DNA of 64,000 nucleotides from assembly GCA_964007475.1 (NCBI GenBank), contig OZ023273.1, forward strand, positions 37,564,411 to 37,628,410, written 5' to 3'. The position numbers were made by a program, and so were the translations under genes. Below, one piece after another: positions 21,371-32,399 of this stretch. The notes under the pieces were generated by a model that was not told the DNA's origin, ran no database searches, and saw only the letters and a program-made list of their open reading frames with translations. Position 1 is the first letter of the stretch; each line of letters opens with the position of its first letter. The stretch comes from Hybos culiciformis (lineage: Eukaryota; Arthropoda; Insecta; Diptera; Hybotidae).

Positions 21371-24300
21371 TCAGCTTTGTTTTGGGACATGGTCTGTATT
21401 CGAGCTACGCGATTTGCAACGAAAGTATTCCAAGTAGACGGATGTGAGGAAAGCCAACACAGTACGATTTCAGAATCAGTCCACAATACAGTTTTATCGA
21501 CTCTTTTTCGAATATTAACTTTTATTTTCGAACAAAGCTCAGCAAGTAACTCCGCTGCACATAATTCTAGTTGTGGTATTGTTCTTGTGGCTACAGGAGC
21601 CACTCTTGACTTGGCAGCTACTAGATGTACGACGATTTTATTTTCACTACTGACACTTCGTAAATAAATGCAGCAACCATATGCTTTTGCCGATGCATCG
21701 GCGAAACCATGTAATTGTAAGGATTTGAGGGTATGAGTTGCGAATACGTATCGCGGAACTTTAATTTTTTCAACGTGGCGTAGTTGTTCTAAAAAATCTA
21801 ACCACAAAGTATGATGAGCTGCTGGCAACGAATCATCCCATTTTAATTTCAATTTCCATAACTCCTGAAGAAATATTTTCGCTCTTACGATCACTGGATT
21901 AATTAATCCCAATGGGTCAAATAATTGTGCAGTCTGCGATAAAACAATTCGTTTCGTGATTCGTCTTGCAGTCAATATTTCCGGAGCTATATAACAGAAT
22001 TCATCTCCCTCTGGTTTCCACACTATTCCTAAAGTTTTGACCACATCAATATCATTTATTCTTAAGGGTTTTTCTCGATCTTCAATTGGAATCTCATTTA
22101 ATACCGATATTTCGTTTGAGTACCATTTTCTTAATTGGAAATGTGCCGAATCCAGAATTTTTGTGATTTGTCTCCTTAATGTTTGAATCTCTTGAACAGT
22201 ATCTGCTCCGGTTATCAGATCATCCATATAAAAATCATTAATTATTACTTCCGATGCCTTTGGATATCGAGTTGAAAATTCGTCGGCCAAATATTTCAAA
22301 CATCTGGTGGCCAAAAATGGAGCCGATGTTGTACCATACGTCACGGTGTTTAGCCGATAGGTTCTTATATTTTCACTAGTGGAATTGCGCCATAAAATGC
22401 ATTGAAAATTCGAATCCTCAGGGGTCACCAAAATTTGTCTATACATTTTTGTCACATCACCTGTTAAAGCAAATTTGAATAACCTAAAACGAAAAATAAT
22501 TTCGAATAATTCATTTTGGATAGTAGGACCTCTAGCCATAATTTCATTTAAGGCTATATTGGATGTTGTTTTACAACTACAGTCAAAAACAACCCTAACT
22601 TTGGTACTTGACGACTGTGGTCTAAATACTGCTTGGTGGGGAGCGTAATATCGAATTGCTGATACCTCATTTTCTTTTACTAACTGCATGTGACCTAAAC
22701 GTTCATATTCTTCTAAAAATGCTTTATATTGTTGTTTTAAATCAGGATTTCGATTAAGACGACGTTCTAAATTCATAAATCTCTGGGTTGCTATTTTTAA
22801 TGAATTTCCAAGTAAACTTCCATCACTCTTGAAAGGATATTTCACCATAATGCGACCACAGCTTAATCGACGAACATTATTTACAAATGATTGCTCACAC
22901 ATTTTTTCTTCTTCGGTACGATGTTCCACTTCAACAGTTTTTTCTTCGATATACCAAAATTTTTGCACCAATTCATTTAAATATTTTCCACTTGAAGGAA
23001 TTGACACCAAATGACATGAGGCGATGCTAGAATCTGAAGAAGCTACTTTTCCAGAAATTACCCAACCTAACATGGTTTTTTGTAGACATGGTAAGCCTGG
23101 CTCTAGCTTGATTTGACCTATGGACAACAAATCGAAAAAATATTCCGCACCAATCAATAAATCAACCGCAGAAGGAATATTAAACCATGGATCTGCTAAA
23201 TTCAAGTTCTTTGGAATTTTCCAATCTTTGACAATCACCTTATTATCTGGTTGATTTGTTGTTATCTTTGGTATAACTAAGGCTGCTAGATTGAGTTGAA
23301 ATTCGTTAAATCGCGATTTAATCAGCACTCCCACCTTGTGTCGTATAACAGCTGTAACTTCGCCGCCGATTCCATTCACTTCAATATGATGATTTGACCT
23401 TGTTAAGCGCAATCGCTGTGCCATACTTTCACTAATAAAATTCAATTGCGACGCTGAATCAAGTAACGCTCGAATTGGCTGATAATTTCCAATTCCGTCT
23501 TTTATTTTTACAACAGCTGTACCTAAAATAACAAAATTAGTCAATTCTTTACCCAATAACGTGGTATAACTTCCTGCACAGCCCTGATCGGTCTGATTAT
23601 TGCTCGAATTTGGTGTCGTTGCATCACTTGTTTGCTCAGTTTCTGAATTTTGTGATTTCCCTGGGTTTGTGCCATAGTGTAATAATTGATGATGTTTTCC
23701 ATTACAAATATTGCAAACATCTGCTCGGCAATCTTTGCTGATGTGTCCTTTGTCCAAACACAACAAACACAATCCTAGTTTCTTTGCTAGAGTGTACCTA
23801 TCGTAACTTTTCATTTTTCTAAAACGAGAGCACTTTTGAATAGAATGATTAGTAAATTTACAACAATAACACAACATTTTATTTGTAGCAGTCAAAGATG
23901 ATGAGTTTTTGTCTGCTTTCGATTGACCACGAGAGCGACCAGTGTTGGTGGAATCTTTACTATTCATCGATTCCCGAGCTTCGATATTTTGACACCTCCG
24001 ACCTAATATTTGGGCATAATTTTCCCATGACGACAACGATTGGTAGTCGGTAGTCTCTTCCAATTTTTGCTGGGTCCGTTCATCTAACTTTGACATTACT
24101 AGATTTATGATTAAAGCATGTGCGATATCTTTAAATTCACCTATAGACAACATTGCGCTTAAATGGGCATTAACATTATCGATTAAATTTCGTAGATCGA
24201 TCGAACAATCTTTTTTAACCTTATCCAAATTAAATAATTCTACGATATGCTCTTTAAATATTAAGTTTTTATTGTCGAATCTATCTTTTAATATTTCTAA

Positions 24301-24864
24301 AGCCTTAGAATAGTTTTCAGATTGTATTTCTAATTTATTTATAGCACCGAGGGCTTGACCAGACAGGTGGTTCCGAAGCTCATTAAATTTTTCTAAATCA
24401 CTCAACATTCGATTTTTGTGAATCAAATTAGTAAACAATCCAATGAAGTTAGGGTATTTTGAATATTTACCACTAAACGTAGGTATTTCGATTTTATGAT
24501 AACTATTATTCGACATGGCTGAACCTAACGATGCAATTGTTCGATTTAAATCATCTTCATTCGATGTTTCAAGGGGCTCTTTTAGACCCATAATTTTTGC
24601 CTTCGTACAACAGTACAACTCTTCAATTTCTTCTTTTACCTCAGAGTCGTCGTCCGAACTAATCTTATCGATTGACACTTGTACATTCAAGTATTGTTTG
24701 AAATGTGCTTCTAACACGCTTAGTTTGCATTCTAGTTCTGCTAGCGAAAGATCAGCTCCCTTTTGGGTAATTGCGTTTTTACAGCGTGTCAGACTGCTTT
24801 TTGTTTTCGAACGTACTGACTTCAATTCGGCTAAATTTGTCTCTTTGGAACCAGTGGTAGCCAT
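21298..24864 (-). CDS. BEL/Pao Gag-Pro-RT-RNase H polyprotein
   Basis: 1188 residues starting MATTGSKETN. In order: a BEL-type Gag region with DUF1759-like sequence (about 1-310); a CCHC-like knuckle (CYCCKFTNHSIQKC, about 330-343) followed by CLLCLDKGHISKDC (about 364) and CNICNGKHH (about 384); a retropepsin-like aspartic protease with LLDSASQLNF (about 466-475); reverse transcriptase with TGDVTKMYRQI (about 800) and the YMDD box (about 877-881); then RNase H with GFADASAKAYG (about 1052-1062) and LWTDSE (about 1128). Gag and Pol share one frame without a stop or frameshift, as is common in BEL elements. The frame ends just after AEWKHI with a non-homologous tail and stop, where the integrase part begins in another frame. 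The break probably makes this copy unable to produce integrase. Confidence 0.93.
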   Translation of the reverse strand: MATTGSKETNLAELKSVRSKTKSSLTRCKNAITQKGADLSLAELECKLSVLEAHFKQYLNVQVSIDKISSDDDSEVKEEIEELYCCTKAKIMGLKEPLETSNEDDLNRTIASLGSAMSNNSYHKIEIPTFSGKYSKYPNFIGLFTNLIHKNRMLSDLEKFNELRNHLSGQALGAINKLEIQSENYSKALEILKDRFDNKNLIFKEHIVELFNLDKVKKDCSIDLRNLIDNVNAHLSAMLSIGEFKDIAHALIINLVMSKLDERTQQKLEETTDYQSLSSWENYAQILGRRCQNIEARESMNSKDSTNTGRSRGQSKADKNSSSLTATNKMLCYCCKFTNHSIQKCSRFRKMKSYDRYTLAKKLGLCLLCLDKGHISKDCRADVCNICNGKHHQLLHYGTNPGKSQNSETEQTSDATTPNSSNNQTDQGCAGSYTTLLGKELTNFVILGTAVVKIKDGIGNYQPIRALLDSASQLNFISESMAQRLRLTRSNHHIEVNGIGGEVTAVIRHKVGVLIKSRFNEFQLNLAALVIPKITTNQPDNKVIVKDWKIPKNLNLADPWFNIPSAVDLLIGAEYFFDLLSIGQIKLEPGLPCLQKTMLGWVISGKVASSDSSIASCHLVSIPSSGKYLNELVQKFWYIEEKTVEVEHRTEEEKMCEQSFVNNVRRLSCGRIMVKYPFKSDGSLLGNSLKIATQRFMNLERRLNRNPDLKQQYKAFLEEYERLGHMQLVKENEVSAIRYYAPHQAVFRPQSSSTKVRVVFDCSCKTTSNIALNEIMARGPTIQNELFEIIFRFRLFKFALTGDVTKMYRQILVTPEDSNFQCILWRNSTSENIRTYRLNTVTYGTTSAPFLATRCLKYLADEFSTRYPKASEVIINDFYMDDLITGADTVQEIQTLRRQITKILDSAHFQLRKWYSNEISVLNEIPIEDREKPLRINDIDVVKTLGIVWKPEGDEFCYIAPEILTARRITKRIVLSQTAQLFDPLGLINPVIVRAKIFLQELWKLKLKWDDSLPAAHHTLWLDFLEQLRHVEKIKVPRYVFATHTLKSLQLHGFADASAKAYGCCIYLRSVSSENKIVVHLVAAKSRVAPVATRTIPQLELCAAELLAELCSKIKVNIRKRVDKTVLWTDSEIVLCWLSSHPSTWNTFVANRVARIQTMSQNKAEWKHIVFTACQIFKNRFGFRDQRF

Positions 24865-25158
24865 TTTGAGGGTAAGAAGCTATTTGTATTGAAATATTAT
24901 TCACCAACTATTTAAAAAGAATTTGCAATTTAAATTGCCTATCTTTATTTTTCCAATAAGCAATAAATTTTAGACAATCTTACCATATACCTTTACGATA
25001 CTACCGTACCAAAATTTGGTTACCGATAAAACCACACAATGTTGATGGTTGCAAATCACCCGACGACCATCGAAGAATTTTAATTGAATTTCTATATTAA
25101 TAATTGTTTTAAAATTAAAATTTATTTAATCACCGACAAATTGTTAGATCTAGGCGAA

Positions 25159-25176
25159 TCCCGGGTTTCGGCACCA
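25159..25176 (-). other. Primer-binding site complementary to tRNA-Phe
   Basis: Five bases inside the 5' LTR. The plus strand reads TCCCGGGTTTCGGCACCA, which is the 3' end, including CCA, of the eukaryotic cytosolic tRNA-Phe whose acceptor begins GCCGAAA. The RNA of this minus-oriented element therefore carries the complementary 18-nt primer-binding site. The identification rests on recalling the conserved tRNA-Phe sequence. Confidence 0.8.
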
Positions 25177-25181
25177 TAAAA

Positions 25182-25706
25182 TGTTTATAAGGCGTTTCTT
25201 ATAACGTGTCAGGACGAGGCTAGATCTTTTCTGCAATTTTTTAAATGAATTAAACTTGGAATTTTCTTGATTATAATTCAAAATTTTTTATTTTATGTTT
25301 AAAGTTTTTATTTATTTCATGTAAGTACGTAGATTAATTTTAAATTCGTTTTTCTTAAATATTAATTTAGATTTTTATTTGTTAAGTTCTTGAATTAACT
25401 TTATGTTTATTTAATTTTAATTATTTTAATAATGTACGACTTCTTCTTGGTGTTGCTGTTGTCTCGAGGGCAATTGACGAATGAATCTCATTTTATAATT
25501 TTTAATTTAATTTTTTGCTTAATCTTCTTTTAGGATCATACGATTCTTTTTAGAACAAAAACCTTTTTATTTTTGGGTATTTGTTTTAATTCGTAGGTAT
25601 AAATTTATCAAACACAATGATCTTCTTCTTTTTAGGTAATTTTGTCATTTTTATTAAATAAAAAGGTCATAATAAAAAATCGTATGATTTTATCGTATGA
25701 TCAACA
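25182..25706 (-). repeat. BEL/Pao 5' LTR
   Basis: 525 bp, the same sequence as 19103-19627. In minus orientation this is the upstream LTR that would supply the promoter, with the primer-binding site immediately internal to it. Confidence 0.95.
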
Positions 25707-26160
25707 GTTGCCATATCATTAATTAACATTGAAAAATCACAACTTTTTAGAATAACTAATAATATGTTGGAAAAAATTTCGTCATAATTGTTATTTAAAA
25801 TATATTGCAGTATATCCTGTGCATTCTATACATTAGGCTTACTCAAAATCATTGCTTTTAACAACAAAAATTTTAAATCTGGGGCCCTTTGAAATAGGGG
25901 GCCCGGGTGCCTTACACCCGTCGCACCCCCAGAAGGCCGGCTCTGCACACACAGACCTTTATATCATCACTTAATTAATTCTGTCTAGCTTAGATATAAA
26001 CCTAAAGCTAAAATTTAGTGCAATCACTATTATATTTTTTAATTAAGCGGAAATCCCGGGATTTTTGGTTGAAATCCCGGGATTACGGGATTCAATTTTA
26101 CAACCGGGATCCCGGGAAAACGGGATCCCGGGATCCCGTTTGAGAAGCCCTATTAGTTAC

Positions 26161-29100
26161 ATTTTAAAATTTTGCATAATATAGTAATGTATATATAAAA
26201 ATAGATAAATGTATATATTACATTAAACATACAACACCCATCTAGTTTTTTATTTATGAATGAAAATAACATATATGTTATGTACGTATGAATGATAAAA
26301 AAATTATCTCAAAGAAATCATAAATTCATTCATACAAACTAAGGCTAAATGGAGAGAAAAATAAACAGTTTTATTTTTTACAGATCACAGTGCACATTGA
26401 AGGTATTTATGTTTATTTATTTAAGTTATTCTCACATTTTGGATGATTTTTTGAAATACTTTTTCTTTTAAATTTTAGAAATTTCCATATACTCAGTTGG
26501 TAAAAATTCAAAATTCTAATAATTTCAGCTACACAATTTACAATGTAAGTCTAATTTTAAAAAAAGGTTTGGAAGCAATTTTTTTTACGTAAGACAAGGT
26601 TTGAGGAAAAATAGATTTTTAATATTTTTTGCATTATATTGAAAAAAAAATTATTATTTGTTAAGACTGTTTATTATTATTTGTATTAGTTACACTTTAA
26701 CTCTTTCTACGTGGTCCTGCATTGAATATACCAATAATCTGAAAATGTTTTACAAATAAAAATAAATTATCTTACTTATTACTCCAATCATCAGGACTAA
26801 AATGGATAAGAAAAATATAAGTTAAAGGATTACTAAATATAATTAGTATTTTTTTTGTTTGTTTTTTCTTTGGCTGTTAACTTAATATGCTTTAATTTGT
26901 GTTTTTTTTTTATTGTAAATTTGTTTTATAAAATATTATAAATTAATTAATTGATTATGTGTACGAATATGTATAATAGTATAATAGTTACTTAATAGTT
27001 ACTTATACATAATTCATTAAGTTATATACAAAACAAAAAAAAATAGAAAATACCCTTTTCCATTTTTCACTTTATAATTATTTCAGTAAAATTTTAAAGA
27101 AGAAACAAGAAGTTATCAAATGATGAAAATATGGCTACTGCTGATATGTGTTTATCTGACATGTAAGTGTGGACAAAAAGAAGAATCCTGAAAATGTATA
27201 TAAGAAGCAAATATGTTATGTCCACTTGTTTTATTTGATTGACAAGCACACTTGACACTTTAACACTGTTGGAAGCATTTTTTTTTATTTGAAAGAATTT
27301 TTTTTTAAATGTTCTTAACACCATATAATATATTTTTTTTTTACTTTTAAGACTTTTATAAGTATTTTATCACATTTTAAAATCTTTATGATGAATTGTA
27401 AAAAAATATAAAGATAAAAAACTTTAACTCTAAAGAATCAGCTTCTGCTTTTTATTTTTGTTTTAAATATTTATGAATATAAAAAAAGTGTTGGAAATAT
27501 GTTTGAAAGTTAATAACAGTACAATGTTTAAACTTTTATGTTCCCAAATTTTCTGTCTCAAATTGGTAATAGTTTTTGTACCTATTTATTTTCTCTAATT
27601 AAAATAATATTATTTTTAATATTAATAATTATTTTCATTAGTAACAATTTGAGAGAGAAAATTTAGAAATACATAATTAAAATATTTTACTTCAGAATCT
27701 TCTGATATCTGTTGTGTTAACTATACCATATTTCCATTACATACAAACAGCCCACAGGTATACAAATACTATACCATATTTCCATTACATACATAGAGCC
27801 TATACAGGTATACAAATATTTAAAGCAAAATTTAAAATCAAAGACTACAATTTTCCTTTTTTTATATCATAGAATTTAAAACAAGATTACATTGAAGTAT
27901 ACAAAAAAATTTGATATATGAAACCGGTAGTGTAGTGTTCTTATAAGTTCTGCAATTAAAAAAGATGATTACCATTTTATTCTTTAAATACGTATGATTT
28001 CTTTTAAGATTTAACAAAATTTCTAAGCTTTTTAATAAACCTATAATGATTTTGTAAAAGAGAAAATATACAAGTACAGAATGAAAATTGACAGTGTCTT
28101 GGAATGGCATTAGTGATTTTAATATTATAGCAATATTAAGATATTCAGTTCAAATGCAATGAATAAGGATAATTTTCAGTTCACGATGAAAATCAAAGGA
28201 ACTTTCATGAAAAAGTCAATAATTCTATATTCATTCGTTAAATTAGAGTCAACTGTCGAAATTGTTGAATTTTGCTTTTATAGTCTGTTGTATTGATCAA
28301 TTTTTGAATGATTATAAATCCTTTTTATCAGATCATCAGATTTTCCTTAAATTATTTAAATTTTAGAATTTTAAAGGTGGACACTTTGTTTTGTAAGAAG
28401 GAAAAAAAAATATTTATAAAATGCTTGAGGTTATTTAATAAATTATAAATTGCAATCACAAATAAAAATATAAGCTTAAATTTGATTTATTAAATTTATG
28501 TGTTAAAATAGCAAATTAATGCACTATCAAACTTTTTTTTTACTTTAAATCATTTACAATTAAACACCTGCATTATTTACAGGTATGCACACTACTGCTT
28601 CTGGATATTGATCTTAGTTAAAGGAAAATTAGCACAAAAACCTATTAAAAATATTTTTTCCTCTAGTTTATTTTCCTCTCAACTACCTTTTTGATTTAAT
28701 AAATAATTTAATATATAATATAAGCCTAATTTTTAAAGAAAGATTCGTTTTACATTTTGCAAATTGACATAGATAAGTGGAAACGTTAATGGAGTATAAT
28801 AATTTTACCATTTTAGCTCCAGTTCAAGAGATAGGATTCATCATGATTTGCAATCTGAGAAAATAAAATGAGCTTAGTTATAGTTCAAGGACAATCGCAT
28901 TAATATTGGTAAATGAATAAAATTATTTTGTCGCTAAACAAATTTACAAATTGAAAAATAGAACAAATCATTCTGATTCTTTTATTATTTGTATCTTGCA
29001 CAAATTTTTGGGTAATATGCAAATTCAAATGAATTCAACGTTCAATTATGTTTAGTTTAAAATATTGTTTCTAGAAATTGATGTTAGAAAATGTTACTTA

Positions 29101-29600
29101 GTATAAAATTGTACTGAAATTCTTTATTACATTTTTTTTTGCGAATTTTATTATCAGATAAAATAAATCTAAACCGCCTTTGTAAACTAAAATGTTATAC
29201 ACAAGACTAACTATTATTGTGGCTACCTGTCATTCAAATTTACTGAAATAAAAATTTAGTCTGCTTGCAATATGGAAACTTACATAACAAAATTGATTGA
29301 CCCGTATGCATAATTTGCAATTTTAATAAATTCCTTTTTGTCAAAATAATAATGAATATTAAATGCGGGTAATTTCAAAGATTAAATTTAAATTAAATTT
29401 ATATATCATAAAAAATAAACACATTTTTTGTTCAAATAAAAATTAAATATTATTCACAATTCTAGATTCTAGATCTTTAGGTATATATTTTTCAAATCTT
29501 TCCTATTTATTTACATTCTCATTACAATACAACCAGTGTTAATAGTTAATTTTTTGCCCTATCTTATTTGGGTTAAAATTTTTTTGGTGACAAATTATCT
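26161..29600. other. Intergenic AT-rich DNA
   Basis: No supportable gene. Two direct repeats of about 48 bp lie at 27721-27818 (ctataccatatttccattac start). The frames present are low-complexity and lack splice or start context. Confidence 0.4.
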
Positions 29601-29605
29601 AGAGT

Positions 29606-29820
29606 GAAATATTTTTCTAACAAGAAAACGTTCCTCTTTAACAAACTTAAATCTTATAGAGCTCTTACTAAGAATATGTAATTAACTGAAATATTTTTCT
29701 AACAAGAAAACGTTCCTCTTTAACAAACTTAAATCTTATAGAGCTCTTACTAAGAATATGTAATTAACTGAAATATTTTTCTAACAAGAAAACGTTCCTA
29801 AGAATATGTAATTAACTGAG
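29606..29820. repeat. 82-bp tandem repeat, third copy internally deleted
   Basis: Units start at 29606, 29688 and 29770 with gaaatatttttctaacaag. The first two are essentially identical. The third lacks the central ctctttaacaa...ctctta part but keeps both ends. A recent local duplication with slippage. Confidence 0.85.
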
Positions 29821-30458
29821 GAACAATTATAAAAGGAGTTTCGATAATTGAAAAATATAATTAAATAATGAATGTACTAACCTGTACATCTCGAAATCTT
29901 TATACTTTATAGGTATCGAAAAATCTCAAACCTCAATTTCATGTCTTGTAAAATCTTCTATTTACAACAAGAAAGAAATAATCATAGAAAATAAACGTAA
30001 AGGTTAAAAATAAAATGAATTATGCATTTTTTTTTTCATTTTACATCGAAATATATAATAATTTTTGTATAAATAATTTTTTTTGATTTGATGCAGAATT
30101 TTGTTTATAAATATATTGAATATATTTTATAGAAAATCTCCCACACTTTTTAATTTTTATTAAAATTTATTGCACTACTTAATGGTCATTTATTTTTTGA
30201 AATTGGTCAATCAATTTTCTTACAATGCATCAATAAATTATTCGAATTTAATATTATGTATTTTTGTTGTTCTTTTCATTTTTCAATCTAACTTTCCACA
30301 TATGTGTTAATAACTAATATGAAAAGAAGTCCATCATCATCTTGTCCGTACATCTTTTGGTTTTTTTTTTTTTTGTAAGAAATTACCGCACCTAGTTGCT
30401 TTTGTTTAAAATTAAAACAGAAAAATTTAAATAAAAGAATGTTAAATAATAATTTGTC

Positions 30459-30514
30459 ATGACTATAAGAAATCTAATTTTTTGGATGTTAATATTATTA
30501 TTATTTTTCAATGG
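30459..30514 (+). CDS. Candidate signal-peptide first exon (partner exon not found)
   Basis: ATG at 30459 opens MTIRNLIFWMLILLLFFNG, a convincing signal peptide, and the frame runs exactly into a consensus donor (ATGG|GTAAGT) in phase 2. An AT-rich TTTAAATAAAAG element lies about 30 bases upstream. The only coding-like exon downstream on this strand within 2 kb (32400-32597) needs phase 0, so a middle exon would be required or the two are unrelated. A secreted-protein gene is plausible but unproven. Confidence 0.35.
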
Positions 30515-30853
30515 GTAAGTAAGTAAGCATATAAGTATAAATAAGTAAACTATATGTTAAAAAACAAGTATATAAGTAAAACTGGTTAAATTTGAATTTT
30601 TAAAAATTTGATTAATAAACTCAGAAAAATTGATAAAAGATTAAGATTAAGATCATTAAATGTATCTTTTTGTATAATTGTGTTGTATTATAGCTAAAAA
30701 ATATCTTAAAACATCATAAATATAAATAAAATATAATCTTAAAGACACCGGGTAAAAAACATTCATAAATTTAATGCAGGATGGCAGCTTAATATATAAG
30801 AATTTATAGCGAATATAAAGAAATATCTTTGAACTTGGTATGGACTAACTAAA

Positions 30854-31081
30854 TTAAACCATAGATTAAGAATACAGAAAGATGGGAACTTCATACAACA
30901 TTATTTTTGGTATTTTTATATGAATGTGTTAGTAAAACAAAATAAAATACGTGATAATTATCAATGTATGAAAAGAATTTTATTTAGTTTTACTAACACC
31001 TTCACAATAAAATACCAAAAAAGACTGAAAAAATATTGTATGAAGCTTCCAATCTTTCTGTATTCTTAATCGATGATTAAA
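30854..31081. mobile_element. MITE-like long inverted repeat
   Basis: Arms of about 95-105 bp (30854-30948 and 30974-31081) pair along their length around a ~25-bp loop. The outer part (TTAAGAATACAGAAAGAT) and inner part (GTGTTAGTAAAAC) match almost perfectly, with small indels between. Transcription would give a long hairpin. It is probably a non-autonomous DNA transposon; no target duplication is clear. Confidence 0.6.
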
Positions 31082-31089
31082 CATAAGAA

Positions 31090-32395
31090 AAACATAAATA
31101 TTCTATTTTAATAAAATTTGATGAGTAAATGAAATTGATATATCTTCTATAGAACATTATTTAACATACCTCCTTGAGAAAAATTAATTTATCCATAATT
31201 TTGGATGTAATAAATTTTACTGACTTTAAAATTGAAAATTTAAATACAAAGAGTTTATTGTTGCTGCTTTTTAAACGATTGGTTATATTATTTTCACAGA
31301 GGATTTGTGAATTTTAGAATATAAATTTATTAACTATAGTTCTCATGCACCCAAAACTAAAATAATGTATGTATTTGAAATCATATTTACGATTGAAATC
31401 TCATATTTTTTTGTATAAGAACAACAAAACTAAGCGAATGTCCCGAAATGAAATATTTTTGCCATCTCACTTACAATTTAATTTAACAATGATATTTTTC
31501 TGTCTCGAAACATTTATTCTTCTATTGATCTCAAATTTTAATTAATAATTCGTTTATATGTTTTACAATCCGATAAAATTAGATCGAATTTGAAATTATA
31601 TTTTAGGACATGAGTTAAACCAATTAAAATAGTCAATGCACAAGTCTGGCTTAACTAGTATTGTTCAGAACAAAATAATATGCTTAAATTTAGCTTAAAC
31701 ATATATTTATGTCAAGCAATATTTTTTTTTATTTTTAATAAAATTAAATTTCAATAATCTCCTTTTGGTTGGAAAATTGTGCTACAATGACGGCGACGAT
31801 AACGTTCAAAGCTGTAATTTTATTGTCATAAATTAATGTTCCGCTAATAAGATTTGCGCTTAAAAAGATCATATTTGAATTAAAAGGGAACAAAATAAGA
31901 AACAATATAAAAAATACTGGCATATACATACATACATATATACACAAGTTATAAAACACGGTCAAGTGGTTTATCACTTTGTTTTATGATGTAGCCGCCG
32001 CCACTAAAACTCTCAATTTAAAGCAGCCGCATTCAAGAAAAGATCAAATTGATCATTTTTAAAATTATTGCGCGTGCGCTTGTCATTTTTATTATTATCG
32101 ATCATATTTTCTTCTGTTCGTTTAAAATTTAAAATGCATTTACTTATTTCAATTTGTCAAAATTTTTAAAAAACCTCATATATTTTTAGAATATGATTAT
32201 AGTTTTTTTTTTATGTCTTATGATGACTTATGGCCTCACGAATTTTTTTTAATTTTTTTTTGTGATTTTATTCTTTTAGAAAAATTAATTTCTTGAGAAT
32301 GAAGGATTTTTTTATGAAATTTCCCATTTTTATACGCAATTCTAAACCTTGAAATTGTTTTTTGATTTTTTTGAATTTTTTTTATGTATTTCTAT
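31090..32395. other. AT-rich stretch with two GC-richer islands
   Basis: Islands at about 31775-31860 and 31985-32095 (containing gccgccgcc and gcgcgtgcgc) interrupt the AT-rich background. They could be exon or regulatory sequence, but no frame with good boundaries is convincing. Confidence 0.25.
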
Positions 32396-32399
32396 ACAG

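Larger units (their letters stand above)
19098..25711 (-). mobile_element. BEL/Pao LTR retrotransposon, nearly full length, minus orientation
   Basis: The element has two 525-bp LTRs, a tRNA primer-binding site, gag-pro-RT-RNase H in one frame and integrase in another. It is bounded by the 5-bp target duplication GTTGC (19098-19102 and 25707-25711). Domain order and the Gag and DUF5641-like features are those of the BEL/Pao group; there is no env. I read the two LTRs as identical, so insertion is recent. It disrupts the hAT-like remnant around it. Confidence 0.95.
18884..25945. mobile_element. Inner hAT-like element (TIR CAGRGCCGGCC), split by BEL insertion
   Basis: Left end CAGGGCCGGCC (18884), right end GGCCGGCTCTG (25945): inverted repeats matching at 10 of 11 bases. 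Both flanks read CACACACA, compatible with an 8-bp target duplication, though it lies in a CA repeat. Without the BEL insert the element is only about 460 bp. On the minus strand, joining the two flanks of the BEL insertion across its 5-bp duplication keeps a frame ending LINDMATKKSHIKNI then stop. This resembles the extreme C-terminus of hAT transposases (usually an IDDFAxxKxR-like tail). Upstream stops show the coding remnant is dead. Confidence 0.62.
18161..26152. mobile_element. Outer hAT-like element with CCCGGGATCCCGGG subterminal repeats
   Basis: The ends are perfect 12-bp inverted repeats, TAGGGCTTCTCA at left and TGAGAAGCCCTA at right. The flanks are 8 bp each (atagttac at 18153-18160, ttagttac at 26153-26160) and differ at one base, as expected of a hAT target duplication that has aged. 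Just inside both ends are arrays of the palindrome CCCGGGATCCCGGG and shorter CCCGGGAT pieces (18190-18243 and 26048-26138), which look like clustered transposase-binding sites. No transposase of its own is visible. Its body holds a decayed satellite-like repeat (18500-18883) and two later nested insertions. Confidence 0.72.

Noticed and set aside
19701..24892. Open frames on the plus strand within the BEL element
   Set aside because: They are antisense shadows of the gag-pol coding sequence.
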